Positions 1 to 9,023 are shown, counted from the first letter of the stretch. The stretch: DNA of 50,404 bases from Methylococcaceae bacterium (GCA_007280895.1 QYQN01000151.1:1-50404); one strand, 5' to 3'. The notes: a model not told the origin generated them from the letters alone. Numbers and translations are program-made.

Positions 1-183
1 AGGTTAGGAATCGGGCCACAAAGGGCTGATTTTTGGTTCACAATGGGATCGGGTGAGCGTGGCAAACGTTCGGTGAGTGCCGAAAGAGTGAAAAATGGCG
101 CTGGTGATAATGGTTTTAGGTGGGACACTTCGGTTGAGGCGTTTGAATTTCCTATCCGTATCCGTCAGCTTTGGTTAAATTAG
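1..183 (+). other. Unassigned open frame at the left edge
   Basis: A frame open from the left edge runs for 60 codons to a TAG at 181-183 (visible peptide contains FTMGSGERGKRS and ends IRQLWLN). Its last codons lie antisense to the HU remnant at 152-223, so at least that end is fortuitous. The opposite strand is also open for about 50 codons in a second frame. I recognise no family in either. This may be foreign DNA joined to the truncated HU gene at about 155-160. From 224 to 456 I see only the HU upstream region and no other gene. Confidence 0.15.
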
Positions 184-223
184 CGTGTTCGGCAATGGCG
201 GCAATCAGATCGGATTTGTTCAT
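152..223 (-). pseudogene. Truncated HU-type histone-like protein (N-terminal remnant)
   Basis: The first 20 or so codons read MNKSDLIAAIAEHANLTKAD, the canonical N-terminal helices of HU-alpha/HU-beta. An AAGGA ribosome binding site lies 8 nt before the ATG. After KADGYG the frame hits TAG, leaving 23 codons instead of the roughly 90 of an HU subunit. The beta-saddle and DNA-binding arms are absent, and I could not find them in another frame of the remaining 150 bp. The intact start region but missing body indicates truncation by a rearrangement, not a small functional gene. Another HU copy presumably exists elsewhere in the genome. Confidence 0.7.
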
Positions 224-456
224 AGCGTATTTTTCCTTAAAGTTGTTGATAAAAATGGCTTGAGGCTCTGTTTTTTTTGCTCTTCTAACAGTGCTAAGGA
301 TTATTACAAATTTTCCTGATGATTGCCGTAATTAAATGTGTGCTTTTACAGACTTCATTCCAGCTGTTACTTTCTGGACAATTTCAACATGAGGCAGCAG
401 CACCCATAAATTGAAAGCGTGGAATGACATTGATCAGTTCGTTTTAACGCATTGCC

Positions 457-951
457 TCAACAAAAAGCGGCATTAGGCAGTAAAAATCGATCTGACTTAC
501 CCGGTAGCGCGATAAATCCGAAATGGCGATAGAAAGCCGCAGCTGTTGCATCCTTTGCATCAACGACAATACCAACCACAGCCAAACTATCGCTTGCCTG
601 CTTTACTTTTAAACACGCATCTGCCAACAAAATCGACCCCAAGCCTTTGCCTTGAAAGGCTTGATCGACGGCTAATCGGCCTATCAGGGCTACGGGTATT
701 GGATATTGGGGGAGTTTCCGTGCCAAACTTTCTGGCAAGTCCGAACAATTAACACTGCCAGCACTTAAGGTGAAAAAACCGGCGAGATGATCACTATCAT
801 CGTCCGGTGTAGCCACAAAAACTCTTGCAAGATCGCGTTTCACATCCTGGGAAGCATAACGTCGAATATAGTCATCCAGTGCAGAATGCCCACAGTTAAA
901 CTTTTTCGTATCAATTTTTCCGTCATGAGCCCGGATAAAGTAGGCTGTCAA
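457..951 (-). CDS. GNAT acetyltransferase toxin of a TacAT-type TA module
   Basis: This 164-residue GNAT-fold protein has the acetyl-CoA pyrophosphate loop QGKGLG at residues 100-105, preceded by the IGRLAVD strand, and the C-terminal FYRHFGF motif with Tyr141 in the catalytic position. In known TacT/AtaT/KacT toxins this enzyme acetylates the amino group of charged tRNAs and stops translation. The start is TTG at 951 and overlaps the antitoxin stop as TTGA, which argues for translational coupling. No other Met is available in the N-terminal part. The DUF1778-like gene directly upstream makes a TA toxin much more likely than a metabolic acetyltransferase. Confidence 0.85.
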   Translation of the reverse strand: MTAYFIRAHDGKIDTKKFNCGHSALDDYIRRYASQDVKRDLARVFVATPDDDSDHLAGFFTLSAGSVNCSDLPESLARKLPQYPIPVALIGRLAVDQAFQGKGLGSILLADACLKVKQASDSLAVVGIVVDAKDATAAAFYRHFGFIALPGKSDRFLLPNAAFC

Positions 952-1229
952 CGCTTAACCTGTAAATTGTGACGGTCGAAAGCCCGGTTTAATGCAGCAT
1001 TAGGTTGCAGCGGCTTATCAAGTGCAGTAAGAAAAGCTTGAAAATCTTCTGGCTGTAAGGTGATCGACTCATGTTCTTTAATGACGAGTTCTGCGGAAGA
1101 TAAAGCGTGAGTCAACACAAATTCCGAGATACTGACATGCGCGTAGGCCGCCGCTTTATCAAGCATCTGCCGGGCATAGTTATCGCAGCGTATATTAAGT
1201 CGGTTTTCTTTAATAATTGTTTTGTTCAT
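948..1229 (-). CDS. DUF1778-family (TacA-like) ribbon-helix-helix antitoxin
   Basis: The N-terminus (ENRLNIRCDNYARQMLDKAA, then a short helix with SISEFVLTHAL) is the ribbon-helix-helix DNA-binding fold of DUF1778 antitoxins. The C-terminus (LQPEDFQAFLTALDKP, then NAALNRAF) matches the segment that wraps and neutralises the GNAT toxin in this family. I chose the ATG at 1229 instead of the upstream frame start because a GGAG sequence sits 7 nt before it. The protein is then 93 residues, normal for the family. It ends by overlapping the toxin start by 4 bp. Antitoxins of this type, with toxin, repress their own operon. Confidence 0.85.
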   Translation of the reverse strand: MNKTIIKENRLNIRCDNYARQMLDKAAAYAHVSISEFVLTHALSSAELVIKEHESITLQPEDFQAFLTALDKPLQPNAALNRAFDRHNLQVKR

Positions 1230-1255
1230 CGTTAATCTCCAAAAATCCATGATTA

Positions 1256-1284
1256 ATTGTGCGCCGTTTGTACTGACATTGCAA
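1256..1284 (-). promoter_or_regulatory. Candidate promoter of the toxin-antitoxin operon
   Basis: Read on the minus strand, TTGCAA (1284-1279) and CACAAT (1261-1256) are separated by 17 bp and lie about 30 bp before the antitoxin start. The match to sigma-70 consensus is moderate, so this is a weak prediction. Confidence 0.3.
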
Positions 1285-1335
1285 GATTCACCTTTGAGGA
1301 ATCCACAAAAATATAAAGGCTTGCGCCAATATTAC

Positions 1336-1364
1336 ATAAACACCTCAATAATTAAGGTGTTTAT
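1336..1364. repeat. Perfect 10-bp inverted repeat upstream of the TA operon
   Basis: ATAAACACCT and AGGTGTTTAT flank a 9-bp AT-rich spacer. The repeat is about 105 bp upstream of the antitoxin start and about 95 bp upstream of the cysteine desulfurase remnant. No T-run follows on either strand, so it is not a typical terminator. An operator or a mobile-element trace are both possible. Confidence 0.5.
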
Positions 1365-1457
1365 GGTAAAGCCCTGCATAAATAATTGAAAAGACTCTTT
1401 CCATTTGGCTTAAATTTAGCACTTATTTAAGTACATAACTAACCTGCAAAACCTGTT

Positions 1458-2054
1458 TTGAATACTCAAATTTATCTCGATTACGCTGCGACAACACCCA
1501 TGGCGCAATGCTTAACCATGGACGGGGTTTTCGCTAACCCTGCATCTTTGCAGCATGGTTTTGGTGAAATAGCGGATGCCTTAGTCGAGCAATCCCGCAC
1601 TGAAATCGCACATCTATTAAGTTGCAAAGCGAAGGATCTGATTTTCACCTCAGGTGCTACGGAATCAAATAATCTGGCTATCAAGGGAATTGCCTTAAGG
1701 TATCAAGGCAAAGGCAACCACATCATTACCTCCGCTAGCGAACATAAAGCGGTATTGGATACCTGCAAATACCTTGAAAACATTGGCTTTAAAATTACTT
1801 ATCTAAGACCCGATCTTAATGGACAGGTAAGCCTTGACTGCATTTTAGATGCACTGACAGAGCAGACCATTCTTGTTTCTTTAATGCAGGTCAACAATGA
1901 GACCGGCGTTCTTCAAGAAATTGAACTAATCGCTCAAGCACTCCAAGATAAAGACTTGTTTTTTCATGTTGATGCCGCTCAAAGCGACCATGGATTTAAC
2001 GATGCGGTTGTAAAGGGAGTTATTATTCCAAGCGTCTTTTATGCAGAGACGTGA
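1458..2054 (+). pseudogene. Truncated cysteine desulfurase (IscS/NifS family)
   Basis: The frame begins IYLDYAATTP and continues with LTMDGVFANPAS, FTSGATESNNLAIKG, SEHKAVLDTC and HVDAAQS, all landmarks of group I cysteine desulfurases. It includes the PLP-stacking His and the Asp/Gln of the DAxQS motif. About 10 residues are missing between TTP and LTMDG. After HVDAAQS homology stops, and 22 unrelated residues lead to TGA. The SGHK Schiff-base lysine, the catalytic cysteine loop and the whole C-terminal half of this roughly 400-residue enzyme are absent, so the product cannot be active. The start would be TTG without a visible ribosome binding site. This is most likely debris from a recombination event. 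Confidence 0.8.
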
Positions 2055-2090
2055 CACTTATGGAATAAAGAGAGGGGCGTTACGCTACAT

Positions 2091-3683
2091 TTAGTGGCGT
2101 TTTAAGGTGGGTGAGGCGGCTAATAATTTCTTTGTGTAGTCCTGCTGAGGATGATTTAACACGTCTTGCATAGTGCCGATTTCAATAATTTGACCTTGAT
2201 ACATCACTGCAACATCATCTGCAATTTCAGCAACTAGCGCCAAATCATGGGTAATAAACAAGTAACTGATGCCGTTGTCTTGTTGTAATGCTTTGAGTAA
2301 GGCAATGATTTGTGCTTGGACAGACACATCTAAAGCGCTAGTGGGTTCGTCACAAATGAGGAGTTTGGGGTTTACCGCTAAGGCTCTCGCAATACAGATG
2401 CGTTGCCGTTGTCCGCCTGAAAATTCATGTGGATAACGTAGCGCGGCATTGATGGGTAGGTCGACTAATGTAAGTAATTGTTCAATGCGTTGCTGACGCT
2501 CATTTAACGCTATGTTAGCATTCTCTAAACCTTCGGCAATAATGTCACTGATTAACATGCGTGGATTCATCGCTGAAAAGGGATCTTGAAAAATAAGTTG
2601 CAAGGCGGTGCGGAGTTTTTTTATGTCGTTTTTGTTGGCGGTATTAATTTCTTGTCCCTCAAAGATTATTTTTCCTGCTGTATGAGGAATTAAATTAACT
2701 AGGCTTTTGCCCAGCGTAGTTTTACCGCAGCCAGATTCTCCAACCAACGCCAAGGTTTTACCTTGCTGAATACTAAAAGAGACCTCATGTACCGCACGAA
2801 CAACTCCGACGGTGCGCTGAAGCAGCCCTTTTTTGATGGGGTATTCACAACAAAAATGACTTATTTCAAGCACTGTCGCGCGTTGCGCTTTAGGCGCTGT
2901 AAACAAGCGGTTCATAGTAGGTAACGCGTTGAGTAATTGTTGTGTGTAAGGGTGTGTGGCGTGGGAAAAAAAATCCTCGGTGCTGTTTGTTTCAACAATT
3001 TCACCTTGTTGCATCACTGCAATACGATCAGCAATCGTAGCCACCAAGGCTAAATCGTGACTGATTAGCCAAAGTGTCATGCCCCGCTCGCGTTGTATTT
3101 TTTTTAGTAAGTTTAATATTTGCGCCTGAATGGTGACGTCGAGTGCTGTGGTAGGTTCGTCGGCAATTAATAATTCTGGCTCGCCCGCTAGCGCAATCGC
3201 TATCATGACACGCTGGCGTTGACCTCCTGAAAGTTGGTGTGGATAACTTTTGTAACGTTGCTCAGGATCGGGCATTTCTACTTGTCGTAATAGTTCGATG
3301 ACGCGTTGGTGCGCGTGTTTGCCGTTAAGCTGGAGGTGTTTTGCTAAACTTTCAGCAATTTGGTGGCCAATAGTCATCACAGGATTAAGTGAGGACATTG
3401 GGTCTTGAAAAATAAAACCAATGTTATTACCGCGCAAACCACACATTTCCTCTTCCGAGCAGTCTAGTAAGTTGCTCGTATTTAGCGTAAGAATTTCGGC
3501 ACTTATCGTGGCATTGGTTGGCAATAAACCGATAACACTGAGTGCGGTAATTGATTTGCCCGAGCCTGATTCACCCACTAAGGCAAACGTCTCGCCTCTA
3601 TAAAGTGTACAGCTTAAATTGTTGACGACACGCGTTGAGTTAAATGAGATCGTGAGATTTTTTATGGTGAGTAACGCGTTCAT
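2091..3683 (-). CDS. Double-domain ABC transporter ATPase (YejF/oligopeptide type)
   Basis: The protein has 530 residues and two complete ABC ATPase domains in tandem. The first has Walker A GESGSGKS (37-44) and signature LSGGQRQR. The second has GESGCGKT near 320, signature FSGGQRQR and CDEPTSALD. Both halves end with the C-terminal extension typical of the DppD/DppF-OppD/OppF group. Length and arrangement match YejF, the ATPase of the YejABEF peptide/microcin C importer, so it should power uptake of peptides or similar solutes at the inner membrane. No permease or binding-protein gene lies nearby. It follows murJ on the same strand after 55 bp. The substrate is unknown. Confidence 0.85.
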   Translation of the reverse strand: MNALLTIKNLTISFNSTRVVNNLSCTLYRGETFALVGESGSGKSITALSVIGLLPTNATISAEILTLNTSNLLDCSEEEMCGLRGNNIGFIFQDPMSSLNPVMTIGHQIAESLAKHLQLNGKHAHQRVIELLRQVEMPDPEQRYKSYPHQLSGGQRQRVMIAIALAGEPELLIADEPTTALDVTIQAQILNLLKKIQRERGMTLWLISHDLALVATIADRIAVMQQGEIVETNSTEDFFSHATHPYTQQLLNALPTMNRLFTAPKAQRATVLEISHFCCEYPIKKGLLQRTVGVVRAVHEVSFSIQQGKTLALVGESGCGKTTLGKSLVNLIPHTAGKIIFEGQEINTANKNDIKKLRTALQLIFQDPFSAMNPRMLISDIIAEGLENANIALNERQQRIEQLLTLVDLPINAALRYPHEFSGGQRQRICIARALAVNPKLLICDEPTSALDVSVQAQIIALLKALQQDNGISYLFITHDLALVAEIADDVAVMYQGQIIEIGTMQDVLNHPQQDYTKKLLAASPTLKRH

Positions 3684-3738
3684 TAGCTTCGTAGAGATAA
3701 GTTAAAAAAAGTATGAAAAGGTAAGGCGTATCGGTAAC

Positions 3739-5274
3739 TTATTTTAGGTGTTTGGTTAGGCTGGTTTTAGACAGACCTAAGATGAATAAGCTTAACGCAT
3801 AAATAATCATGCCTAAGAAAATAAATTGTATTAAATAAAAAATCCGCTCGTCACTAGATAAGGTAAGCCAGTCAGGTTGCTCCAGTCCATAACAGAGTCC
3901 TAATGTCATCAACAAGTTACTGATTATTATTTGAATGATAAATTTATAAACAGTGCGTTGAGGCACGATAAGCTTATCGTGTCGTAATCTTTTAAACAGT
4001 AATAAGGCATTAACCATTGCCCCCAGTGACGTCGCTAAGGCTAAGCCAGCATGACCTAAAGGCCAGGCAAGTAGGTTTAATAGCAGGCTGAGGCCTATCG
4101 CATAATAGCCGTAGCGTAAGGGAGTTTTTATATCATGGCGCGCACTGAAGCCAGGAATTAAGACTTTTATGGCGATAAACGCGGGCAATCCTAAGGCATA
4201 GGCTTGTAAACTTTGAGCCGTAAAATGCACGTCTGTGGCGGTGAATTCTTGATAATTAAATAATGTAATTAAAATAGGTTCTGCCAGCACAATAAGCCCA
4301 ATGCTCGCGGGTAAGCTAATCAATAAACTTAAGCGTAAACCAGCACTTAACGTGTCAGAAAACGCCGCGCTTTGTTGGTGGATATAATGTTGCGTTAATT
4401 GTGGTAATAGTATGGTGCTGAGCGTGGCACCCATGAGTCCCACTGGCAATTCAACCAGACGGTCAGAATAGTACAGCCACGAAACACTGCCAGCAGTAAG
4501 AAAAGAAGCAATAAAGGAGTCAAGGAGTAAATTAATTTGGGTAACTGAGCTGCTAAAAATAGATGGAATGATGCGGCGTAGCATCTCGATGCTTTTGTTA
4601 TCAGGGTAATTGAAGTTAATGTTTGGTAGTAAATTTAAGCGTTGTAGGCCTGGAATTTGGCAAGCTATCTGAAGTATGCCTCCTAAAAAAACACCCCAAG
4701 CTAGCGCATCAACTGGGGATGAGGTGTAGGGTGTTAAGTACAGCGTACAGATAATCATGCTGAGGTTGAGAAGTGCAGGCGTAAGGGTGGGGAGTGCAAA
4801 GTGTCCGTGCATGGTCAGTAAGCTACCTGAAAAACCAATGAGCACAATAAACGCTAAATACGGCAGCATGATTCTAAGTAACTGAGTTGCTTCAGCATGT
4901 TGAAGACTATTCCAAGCAAAGCCCGGCGCAATGAAGGAAATAATTAAGGGTGCAGTAAGCAGGCTGAACACTAGCGAAACGCTTAATATAAGTATCAGAA
5001 TACCTATTGTGCTATTGATGAATTTTTTGAAGGCATTGTGGTCGGTGTAAGTTTGGTGTTCAAGTAATATGGGGATAAATGCGTGAGCAAACGCGCCTTC
5101 GGTAAATAATCGTCGAAAAAAGTTAGGGAGCTTAAAGGCAACAAAAAAGGCATCAGTGGTGGTGCTAACACCAAAATAATGAGCAATTAACATATCGCGA
5201 AGAAAGCCTAAAATGCGCGATACTAAAGTTAAACTGCTTACCGTAAAGCTTGAGCTGAGTAATCGTTTGAGCAA
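3739..5274 (-). CDS. murJ: Lipid II flippase MurJ
   Basis: This 511-residue polytopic membrane protein of the MVF/MOP superfamily begins LKRLLSSSFTVSSLTLVSRI, followed by GFLRDMLIA and DAFFVAFKLPNFFRRLFTEGAF, which is diagnostic of MurJ. About 14 hydrophobic segments are visible along its length, the family norm. MurJ moves lipid II across the inner membrane for peptidoglycan synthesis. It is divergent from rpsT, a gene pairing common in Gammaproteobacteria. The ATG start has no strong Shine-Dalgarno but gives the canonical N-terminus. Confidence 0.95.
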   Translation of the reverse strand: MLKRLLSSSFTVSSLTLVSRILGFLRDMLIAHYFGVSTTTDAFFVAFKLPNFFRRLFTEGAFAHAFIPILLEHQTYTDHNAFKKFINSTIGILILILSVSLVFSLLTAPLIISFIAPGFAWNSLQHAEATQLLRIMLPYLAFIVLIGFSGSLLTMHGHFALPTLTPALLNLSMIICTLYLTPYTSSPVDALAWGVFLGGILQIACQIPGLQRLNLLPNINFNYPDNKSIEMLRRIIPSIFSSSVTQINLLLDSFIASFLTAGSVSWLYYSDRLVELPVGLMGATLSTILLPQLTQHYIHQQSAAFSDTLSAGLRLSLLISLPASIGLIVLAEPILITLFNYQEFTATDVHFTAQSLQAYALGLPAFIAIKVLIPGFSARHDIKTPLRYGYYAIGLSLLLNLLAWPLGHAGLALATSLGAMVNALLLFKRLRHDKLIVPQRTVYKFIIQIIISNLLMTLGLCYGLEQPDWLTLSSDERIFYLIQFIFLGMIIYALSLFILGLSKTSLTKHLK

Positions 5275-5430
5275 ATGTGAGACCTGTTTTAGAGAGTGGC
5301 TGTACTTTTAGTGTGTATGGTTTATTACCGTCAGGAATATAAAGTATGCTGTAAATAAATGCATTATCTGCTGAAGCACCATGATATTAAATTATTAATT
5401 AAGGGCAATTGTTTTTATATATTTAGGTAG

Positions 5431-5459
5431 TTGACAATATTCACCTTTATTAAGATAAT
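5431..5459 (+). promoter_or_regulatory. Sigma-70 promoter of rpsT
   Basis: A perfect -35 TTGACA (5431-5436) and a -10 GATAAT (5454-5459) are separated by 17 bp. Transcription should begin near 5466, leaving a leader of about 33 nt before the rpsT ATG. Confidence 0.8.
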
Positions 5460-5498
5460 GTTTTGCTTAAAATTGAACTTAAAGAAATAAAAGACATT

Positions 5499-5762
5499 AT
5501 GGCTAATACAGCACAAGCAAAAAAACGTGCAAAACAAGCAGAAAAACGACGAGTTAGCAATGCTGGAAAACGTAGTAATTTACGGACGTTTGTTAAAAAG
5601 ATTTTAGCAGCCGTAAAAGAAGGTGATAAAGAAAAGGCACAAGCAGCATTTAAAATTGCCGAACCTATTATCGATGCAGCAGTGAATAAAGGAATTATTC
5701 ATAAGAACAAAGCTTCTCGTAGTAAAAGTAGATTGAATTTAAAAGTTAAATCAATTGCTTAA
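5499..5762 (+). CDS. rpsT: 30S ribosomal protein S20
   Basis: [18 protein letters not shown] and the Lys/Arg-rich helical body (KSRLNLKVK near the end) are typical of S20. From this start the protein is 87 residues, the standard length. The longer frame start at 5463 lies before the predicted transcription start and is not used. The ribosome binding site is poor (AAAGAAATAAAAGAC), as is common for rpsT genes, whose translation S20 represses in E. coli. The gene is a single unit between its own promoter and terminator. Confidence 0.97.
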   Translation: MANTAQAKKRAKQAEKRRVSNAGKRSNLRTFVKKILAAVKEGDKEKAQAAFKIAEPIIDAAVNKGIIHKNKASRSKSRLNLKVKSIA

Positions 5763-5780
5763 TTCTTGATTTTGTAAAAA

Positions 5781-5808
5781 AAGGCCGGTTCTTACCGGCC
5801 TTTTTTTT
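5781..5808. terminator. Bidirectional rho-independent terminator after rpsT
   Basis: The 9-bp stem AAGGCCGGT/ACCGGCCTT with a TCTT loop is followed by a run of T on the plus strand and preceded by a run of A, so it can stop both rpsT and the convergent protease gene. Confidence 0.9.
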
Positions 5809-5818
5809 GCCTATTAGT

Positions 5819-6841
5819 TTAGATTAACTCTGGTTTCCAATAAAGATTTAACCATTTCGTATAATCAAGTTGACGATTTTTTTGTTGACGAGAATAGTCT
5901 AGATAGTTAATTTTTTTGTCGTTATTAACATCCGCACAACTAAGGTATTTTAACCAACATTGCGTTCTCCAAAGCGTGAATTCAGCAGTTAATGCTTTTA
6001 TTTTAGCTGTTTTGTCAAATTGATCTATTTTGTTATCGTTATTGACATCTGCAAGGGCAAAATAATCTGTAGTGATCGTTTCATTAATATAAGCTATAAA
6101 TTCTGAGACACGTGTGTAAACGCCATAATTTCTGGGTCTAGCGCAGCCTGTTCCCCAACTTGTTATGCCTACTAAAGTCCATTGTCCTTGTTGTAATAGC
6201 ATTAATGGTCCGCCACTATCGCCTTGGCAGGTATCTTTTCCGCCTGCAAATTCACCTGCACAGAGCATGCTGCTGGTTGTATCGTATCTACGTTTGCAGG
6301 CTGTATCTGAGGCAATGGGCACTTGAATCTCTTGTAAGATATTTGGATAGTTGCGGTTATTTTCGCCAAGGCGTCCCCAGCCAACGGTGGTGGCATACTC
6401 GCCTTCAATATCCGCTTGTTTATTTAACTCAGGAATGGGAGTTAAATTATTGATAGGTTGGGTTAATTCCAATAAAGCCAGATCATTATCTTCAGTGCGT
6501 TGGTTATAAGTTGGATGAACAATAATTCGTTTAATGTTTCTTATTATCCCCGCGTCTTTTTTTAAATCATAAAGATTGCCTGCAACCTTTAGGGTCTGAG
6601 TGGTTTCACCAATCATGCAATGGGCCGCAGTAAGGACCCAGGTTGAATTGATTAATGTGCCGCCGCATGTTAGCCCATCAAAATTACTATCACCACTGTA
6701 GATTAGACCGATCATCCACGGCCAGTCGCCGCGTTGCGCATCATAACCCCCTACAATTCGAGGTTCTGAAAAAGCAAGTGTAGTGAAGCCTAAGAGGAGG
6801 AGTGTGCTAAGGTTTAGCAGGTTTGAGGTTATTTTCATCAT
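5819..6841 (-). CDS. Secreted trypsin-like serine protease with C-terminal dockerin-like domain
   Basis: The 340 residues start with a signal peptide ending near AFS (25), then an RIVGG activation sequence (28-32) as in chymotrypsin zymogens. The triad is His74 (TAAHC), Asp120 (NDLALLEL) and Ser209 (GDSGGP). Asp203, six residues before the serine, occupies the S1-pocket position that gives trypsin its Arg/Lys preference. Residues 264-340 carry two DVNNDxKI segments (264-272 and 304-312), each followed by further acidic positions, like the paired calcium loops of type I dockerins, with a Cys on either side of the linker. The start has an AAGGA site 9 nt upstream. It is probably exported. The tail may tether it or hold calcium. 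No cohesin gene is visible in the window. Confidence 0.9.
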   Translation of the reverse strand: MMKITSNLLNLSTLLLLGFTTLAFSEPRIVGGYDAQRGDWPWMIGLIYSGDSNFDGLTCGGTLINSTWVLTAAHCMIGETTQTLKVAGNLYDLKKDAGIIRNIKRIIVHPTYNQRTEDNDLALLELTQPINNLTPIPELNKQADIEGEYATTVGWGRLGENNRNYPNILQEIQVPIASDTACKRRYDTTSSMLCAGEFAGGKDTCQGDSGGPLMLLQQGQWTLVGITSWGTGCARPRNYGVYTRVSEFIAYINETITTDYFALADVNNDNKIDQFDKTAKIKALTAEFTLWRTQCWLKYLSCADVNNDKKINYLDYSRQQKNRQLDYTKWLNLYWKPELI

Positions 6842-6880
6842 AATGGTTTTCCTTGATTATCGATAAATTAAAGTATGCTG

Positions 6881-7990
6881 TTATGGGTGTGTATACCATG
6901 AGGATTGATTGGATTTATGTTCAATAATACCGCCACCTAAGCAGACCTCATTATCATAAAAAACAATCGATTGACCTGGTGTTATTGCACGTTGTGGGGT
7001 TTTAAATGTAACTTTGCAGCGATTATCTGCTAAGGGTTCAACATAGCAGCGTTGATCAGCTTGTCGATATCTGGTTTTTGCTGTGCATTCTGTATTAGCT
7101 GTTAAGGGTGTTGAGCACCAGTCAAGCTGCCCAGCTTCTAACGTGTTATGCATAAGTAGTGGGTGGTCATGGCCTTGAGCCACGATTAATATATTTTCAG
7201 CTAAGTTTTTATCTAAAACATACCAGGGTTCGTCTGGTGAATCTTTGACGCCACCAATACCCAAGCCTTGCCGTTGACCAAAAGTGTAGTACATTAAGCC
7301 ATGGTGCTGTCCAATTAAGCGACCGTCGGGTGTTTTAATAGCACCAGGTTGTGAGGGTAAGTAACGCTGTAAAAATTCAGAAAATTTTCGTTCACCAATA
7401 AAACAAATGCCAGTGCTGTCCTTTTTCTGATGATTTTGAAAACCAGCTTGTTGAGCCAGTAGGCGAATTTCAGGTTTATGTAAATGACCAATTGGAAACA
7501 GTGTTTTAGATAGGGCAGTCTGTCCCAAGGTATACAAAAAATAACTTTGCTCCTTATTAGGATCTAATCCTTTAAGTAATTGAAAGGTACCCTTGCTTTG
7601 AGTTACTCGGGCATAATGCCCAGTAGCAATGTAATCAGCACCTAATTCAGTGGTGGCATAGTTTAAAAAAGCTTTAAATTTTATGTGCTTATTACATAAA
7701 ATATCAGGATTTGGCGTACGACCAGCTTTAAACTCTTCAAGAAATACAGTAAATACTTCATCCCAATATTCAGTTGAAAAATTAATGGTATGAAGGGGGA
7801 TGCCAAGTTGGTCGCAAACCTGTTGCGCATCGTCAAGATCTTGCCTTGCTGTGCAATAGTCTGTGCCGTCATCTTCTTCCCAGTTTTTCATGAACAAGCC
7901 AGTGACCGTATGTCCTTGTTTTAATAGCAGCAGGGCAGTGACAGAAGAATCTACACCACCAGACATACCAACGATGATATTTTTAGTCAT
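6881..7990 (-). CDS. mnmA: tRNA-specific 2-thiouridylase MnmA
   Basis: The PP-loop GMSGGVDSS lies near the N-terminus. The two catalytic cysteines sit in [12 protein letters not shown] and [12 protein letters not shown], and the C-terminal TRYRQ and GQSIVFY regions complete the family pattern. MnmA activates U34 of Lys, Glu and Gln tRNAs with ATP and inserts sulfur to make s2U. I start at the ATG at 7990 ([12 protein letters not shown]), giving 369 residues, instead of the track's start four codons earlier. It overlaps the nudJ stop by 8 bp, so the two genes are probably translated from one message, as in E. coli. Confidence 0.96.
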   Translation of the reverse strand: MTKNIIVGMSGGVDSSVTALLLLKQGHTVTGLFMKNWEEDDGTDYCTARQDLDDAQQVCDQLGIPLHTINFSTEYWDEVFTVFLEEFKAGRTPNPDILCNKHIKFKAFLNYATTELGADYIATGHYARVTQSKGTFQLLKGLDPNKEQSYFLYTLGQTALSKTLFPIGHLHKPEIRLLAQQAGFQNHQKKDSTGICFIGERKFSEFLQRYLPSQPGAIKTPDGRLIGQHHGLMYYTFGQRQGLGIGGVKDSPDEPWYVLDKNLAENILIVAQGHDHPLLMHNTLEAGQLDWCSTPLTANTECTAKTRYRQADQRCYVEPLADNRCKVTFKTPQRAITPGQSIVFYDNEVCLGGGIIEHKSNQSSWYTHP

Positions 7991-8444
7991 GTTCAGTATC
8001 AAAAAATGAAGTTAACAAGGATAGTGGATAACGCTGACCCGTTAAATAGTCATCTATGGCAATCAAGACTAAAGGGCTTCTTAACCGGTGTTGTTGCGCA
8101 GCAATTTCATCGCGAGTCAGCCAATGCGTTGCAATGATGCCTTGATCTAGTTGTTGTTTAGCATCAAAGCTATGACAAACTCCCGTAAAGCACATTCGTA
8201 AAAATGTGGGTGAAGTGGGGTTTTTGCGCCAAAGTTGGACACCAATAAGCGCTTGAGGTTCAAATTGCCAGGCAGTTTCTTCCTTAACTTCGCGTTTAAC
8301 GGCGTCAATTAAGTCTTCATTTTGTTCAAAATGTCCGGCTGGTTGATTTAATTGAAGGCCTTGGGTGGTTTCTTCTTCAACCAACAAGAATTTTTTTTCC
8401 CGTTCAATAATAGCGGCAACGGTGACGTGTGGTTTCCAAACCAT
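7983..8444 (-). CDS. nudJ: NUDIX phosphatase NudJ-like
   Basis: The protein has 153 residues and begins [11 protein letters not shown], close to the FKPHVTVA start of E. coli NudJ. The Nudix box follows (G-x5-E-x7-REVKEE), with all metal-binding glutamates kept but the usual Gly after EE-x replaced by Ala. The [19 protein letters not shown] tail also matches NudJ. The E. coli enzyme hydrolyses nucleoside triphosphates and diphosphates and thiamine pyrophosphate precursors. The neighbouring mnmA is the same as in E. coli, which supports orthology. It is divergent from clpS. Confidence 0.88.
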   Translation of the reverse strand: MVWKPHVTVAAIIEREKKFLLVEEETTQGLQLNQPAGHFEQNEDLIDAVKREVKEETAWQFEPQALIGVQLWRKNPTSPTFLRMCFTGVCHSFDAKQQLDQGIIATHWLTRDEIAAQQHRLRSPLVLIAIDDYLTGQRYPLSLLTSFFDTEHD

Positions 8445-8693
8445 AAATTTATCTCAAGTAATTAAAATGCTGTGGTAATTTAACTGCTGTTAGCGCAGAA
8501 AAAGACAGTAGAGGTGAAAAAGAGAGGGTTAAATTATTGCTGAATATTAAACTCTTTTAAGGGTGTTTTTTAGCTATCAAGAATAACCGATAAAAAAGTT
8601 TAGATTAAGTAAAAGTGTATAATTTTTTACTGAAATTGAACTTGAAATACGCCAGCAAACCCATTATGTTTAACAAAAGAAATTAATTTATCA

Positions 8694-9023
8694 ATGATTA
8701 TGTCAAACTCTATCCCTTATGAAGATCACGATGATGATTTACTTTTGCAAAGTGATCGGCCTCAATTACAGCCACCACCACTGTATAAAGTAGTTTTATT
8801 AAATGATGATTTTACGCCAATGGACTTTGTTATTGAGGTTTTAATGATATTCTTTGGAATGTCTGAAGAGTTAGCTACGCAAGTGATGTTGCAAATTCAC
8901 ACTCAAGGTTTAGGTGTGTGTGGTACCTATACAAAAGATGTTGCGGCTACCAAAGTTGTTATTGTTAATGAATTTTCCCGTGAGCATCAACATCCTTTGT
9001 TGTGTTCTATGGACGTCGTTTAA
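8694..9023 (+). CDS. clpS: ATP-dependent Clp protease adaptor ClpS
   Basis: An acidic, disordered N-terminus (YEDHDDDL) precedes the core [18 protein letters not shown]. This contains the Asn-Asp pair that grips the alpha-amino group of an N-degron, and the Met that gates the hydrophobic pocket. ClpS binds proteins with Leu, Phe, Trp or Tyr at the N-terminus and hands them to ClpA. Translation may begin at either ATG (8694 or 8700). Both have weak ribosome binding sites. The clpA start lies 11 bp after the stop, so the pair is an operon. A TATAAT at 8618-8623 is a possible -10 box with no convincing -35. Confidence 0.96.
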   Translation: MIMSNSIPYEDHDDDLLLQSDRPQLQPPPLYKVVLLNDDFTPMDFVIEVLMIFFGMSEELATQVMLQIHTQGLGVCGTYTKDVAATKVVIVNEFSREHQHPLLCSMDVV

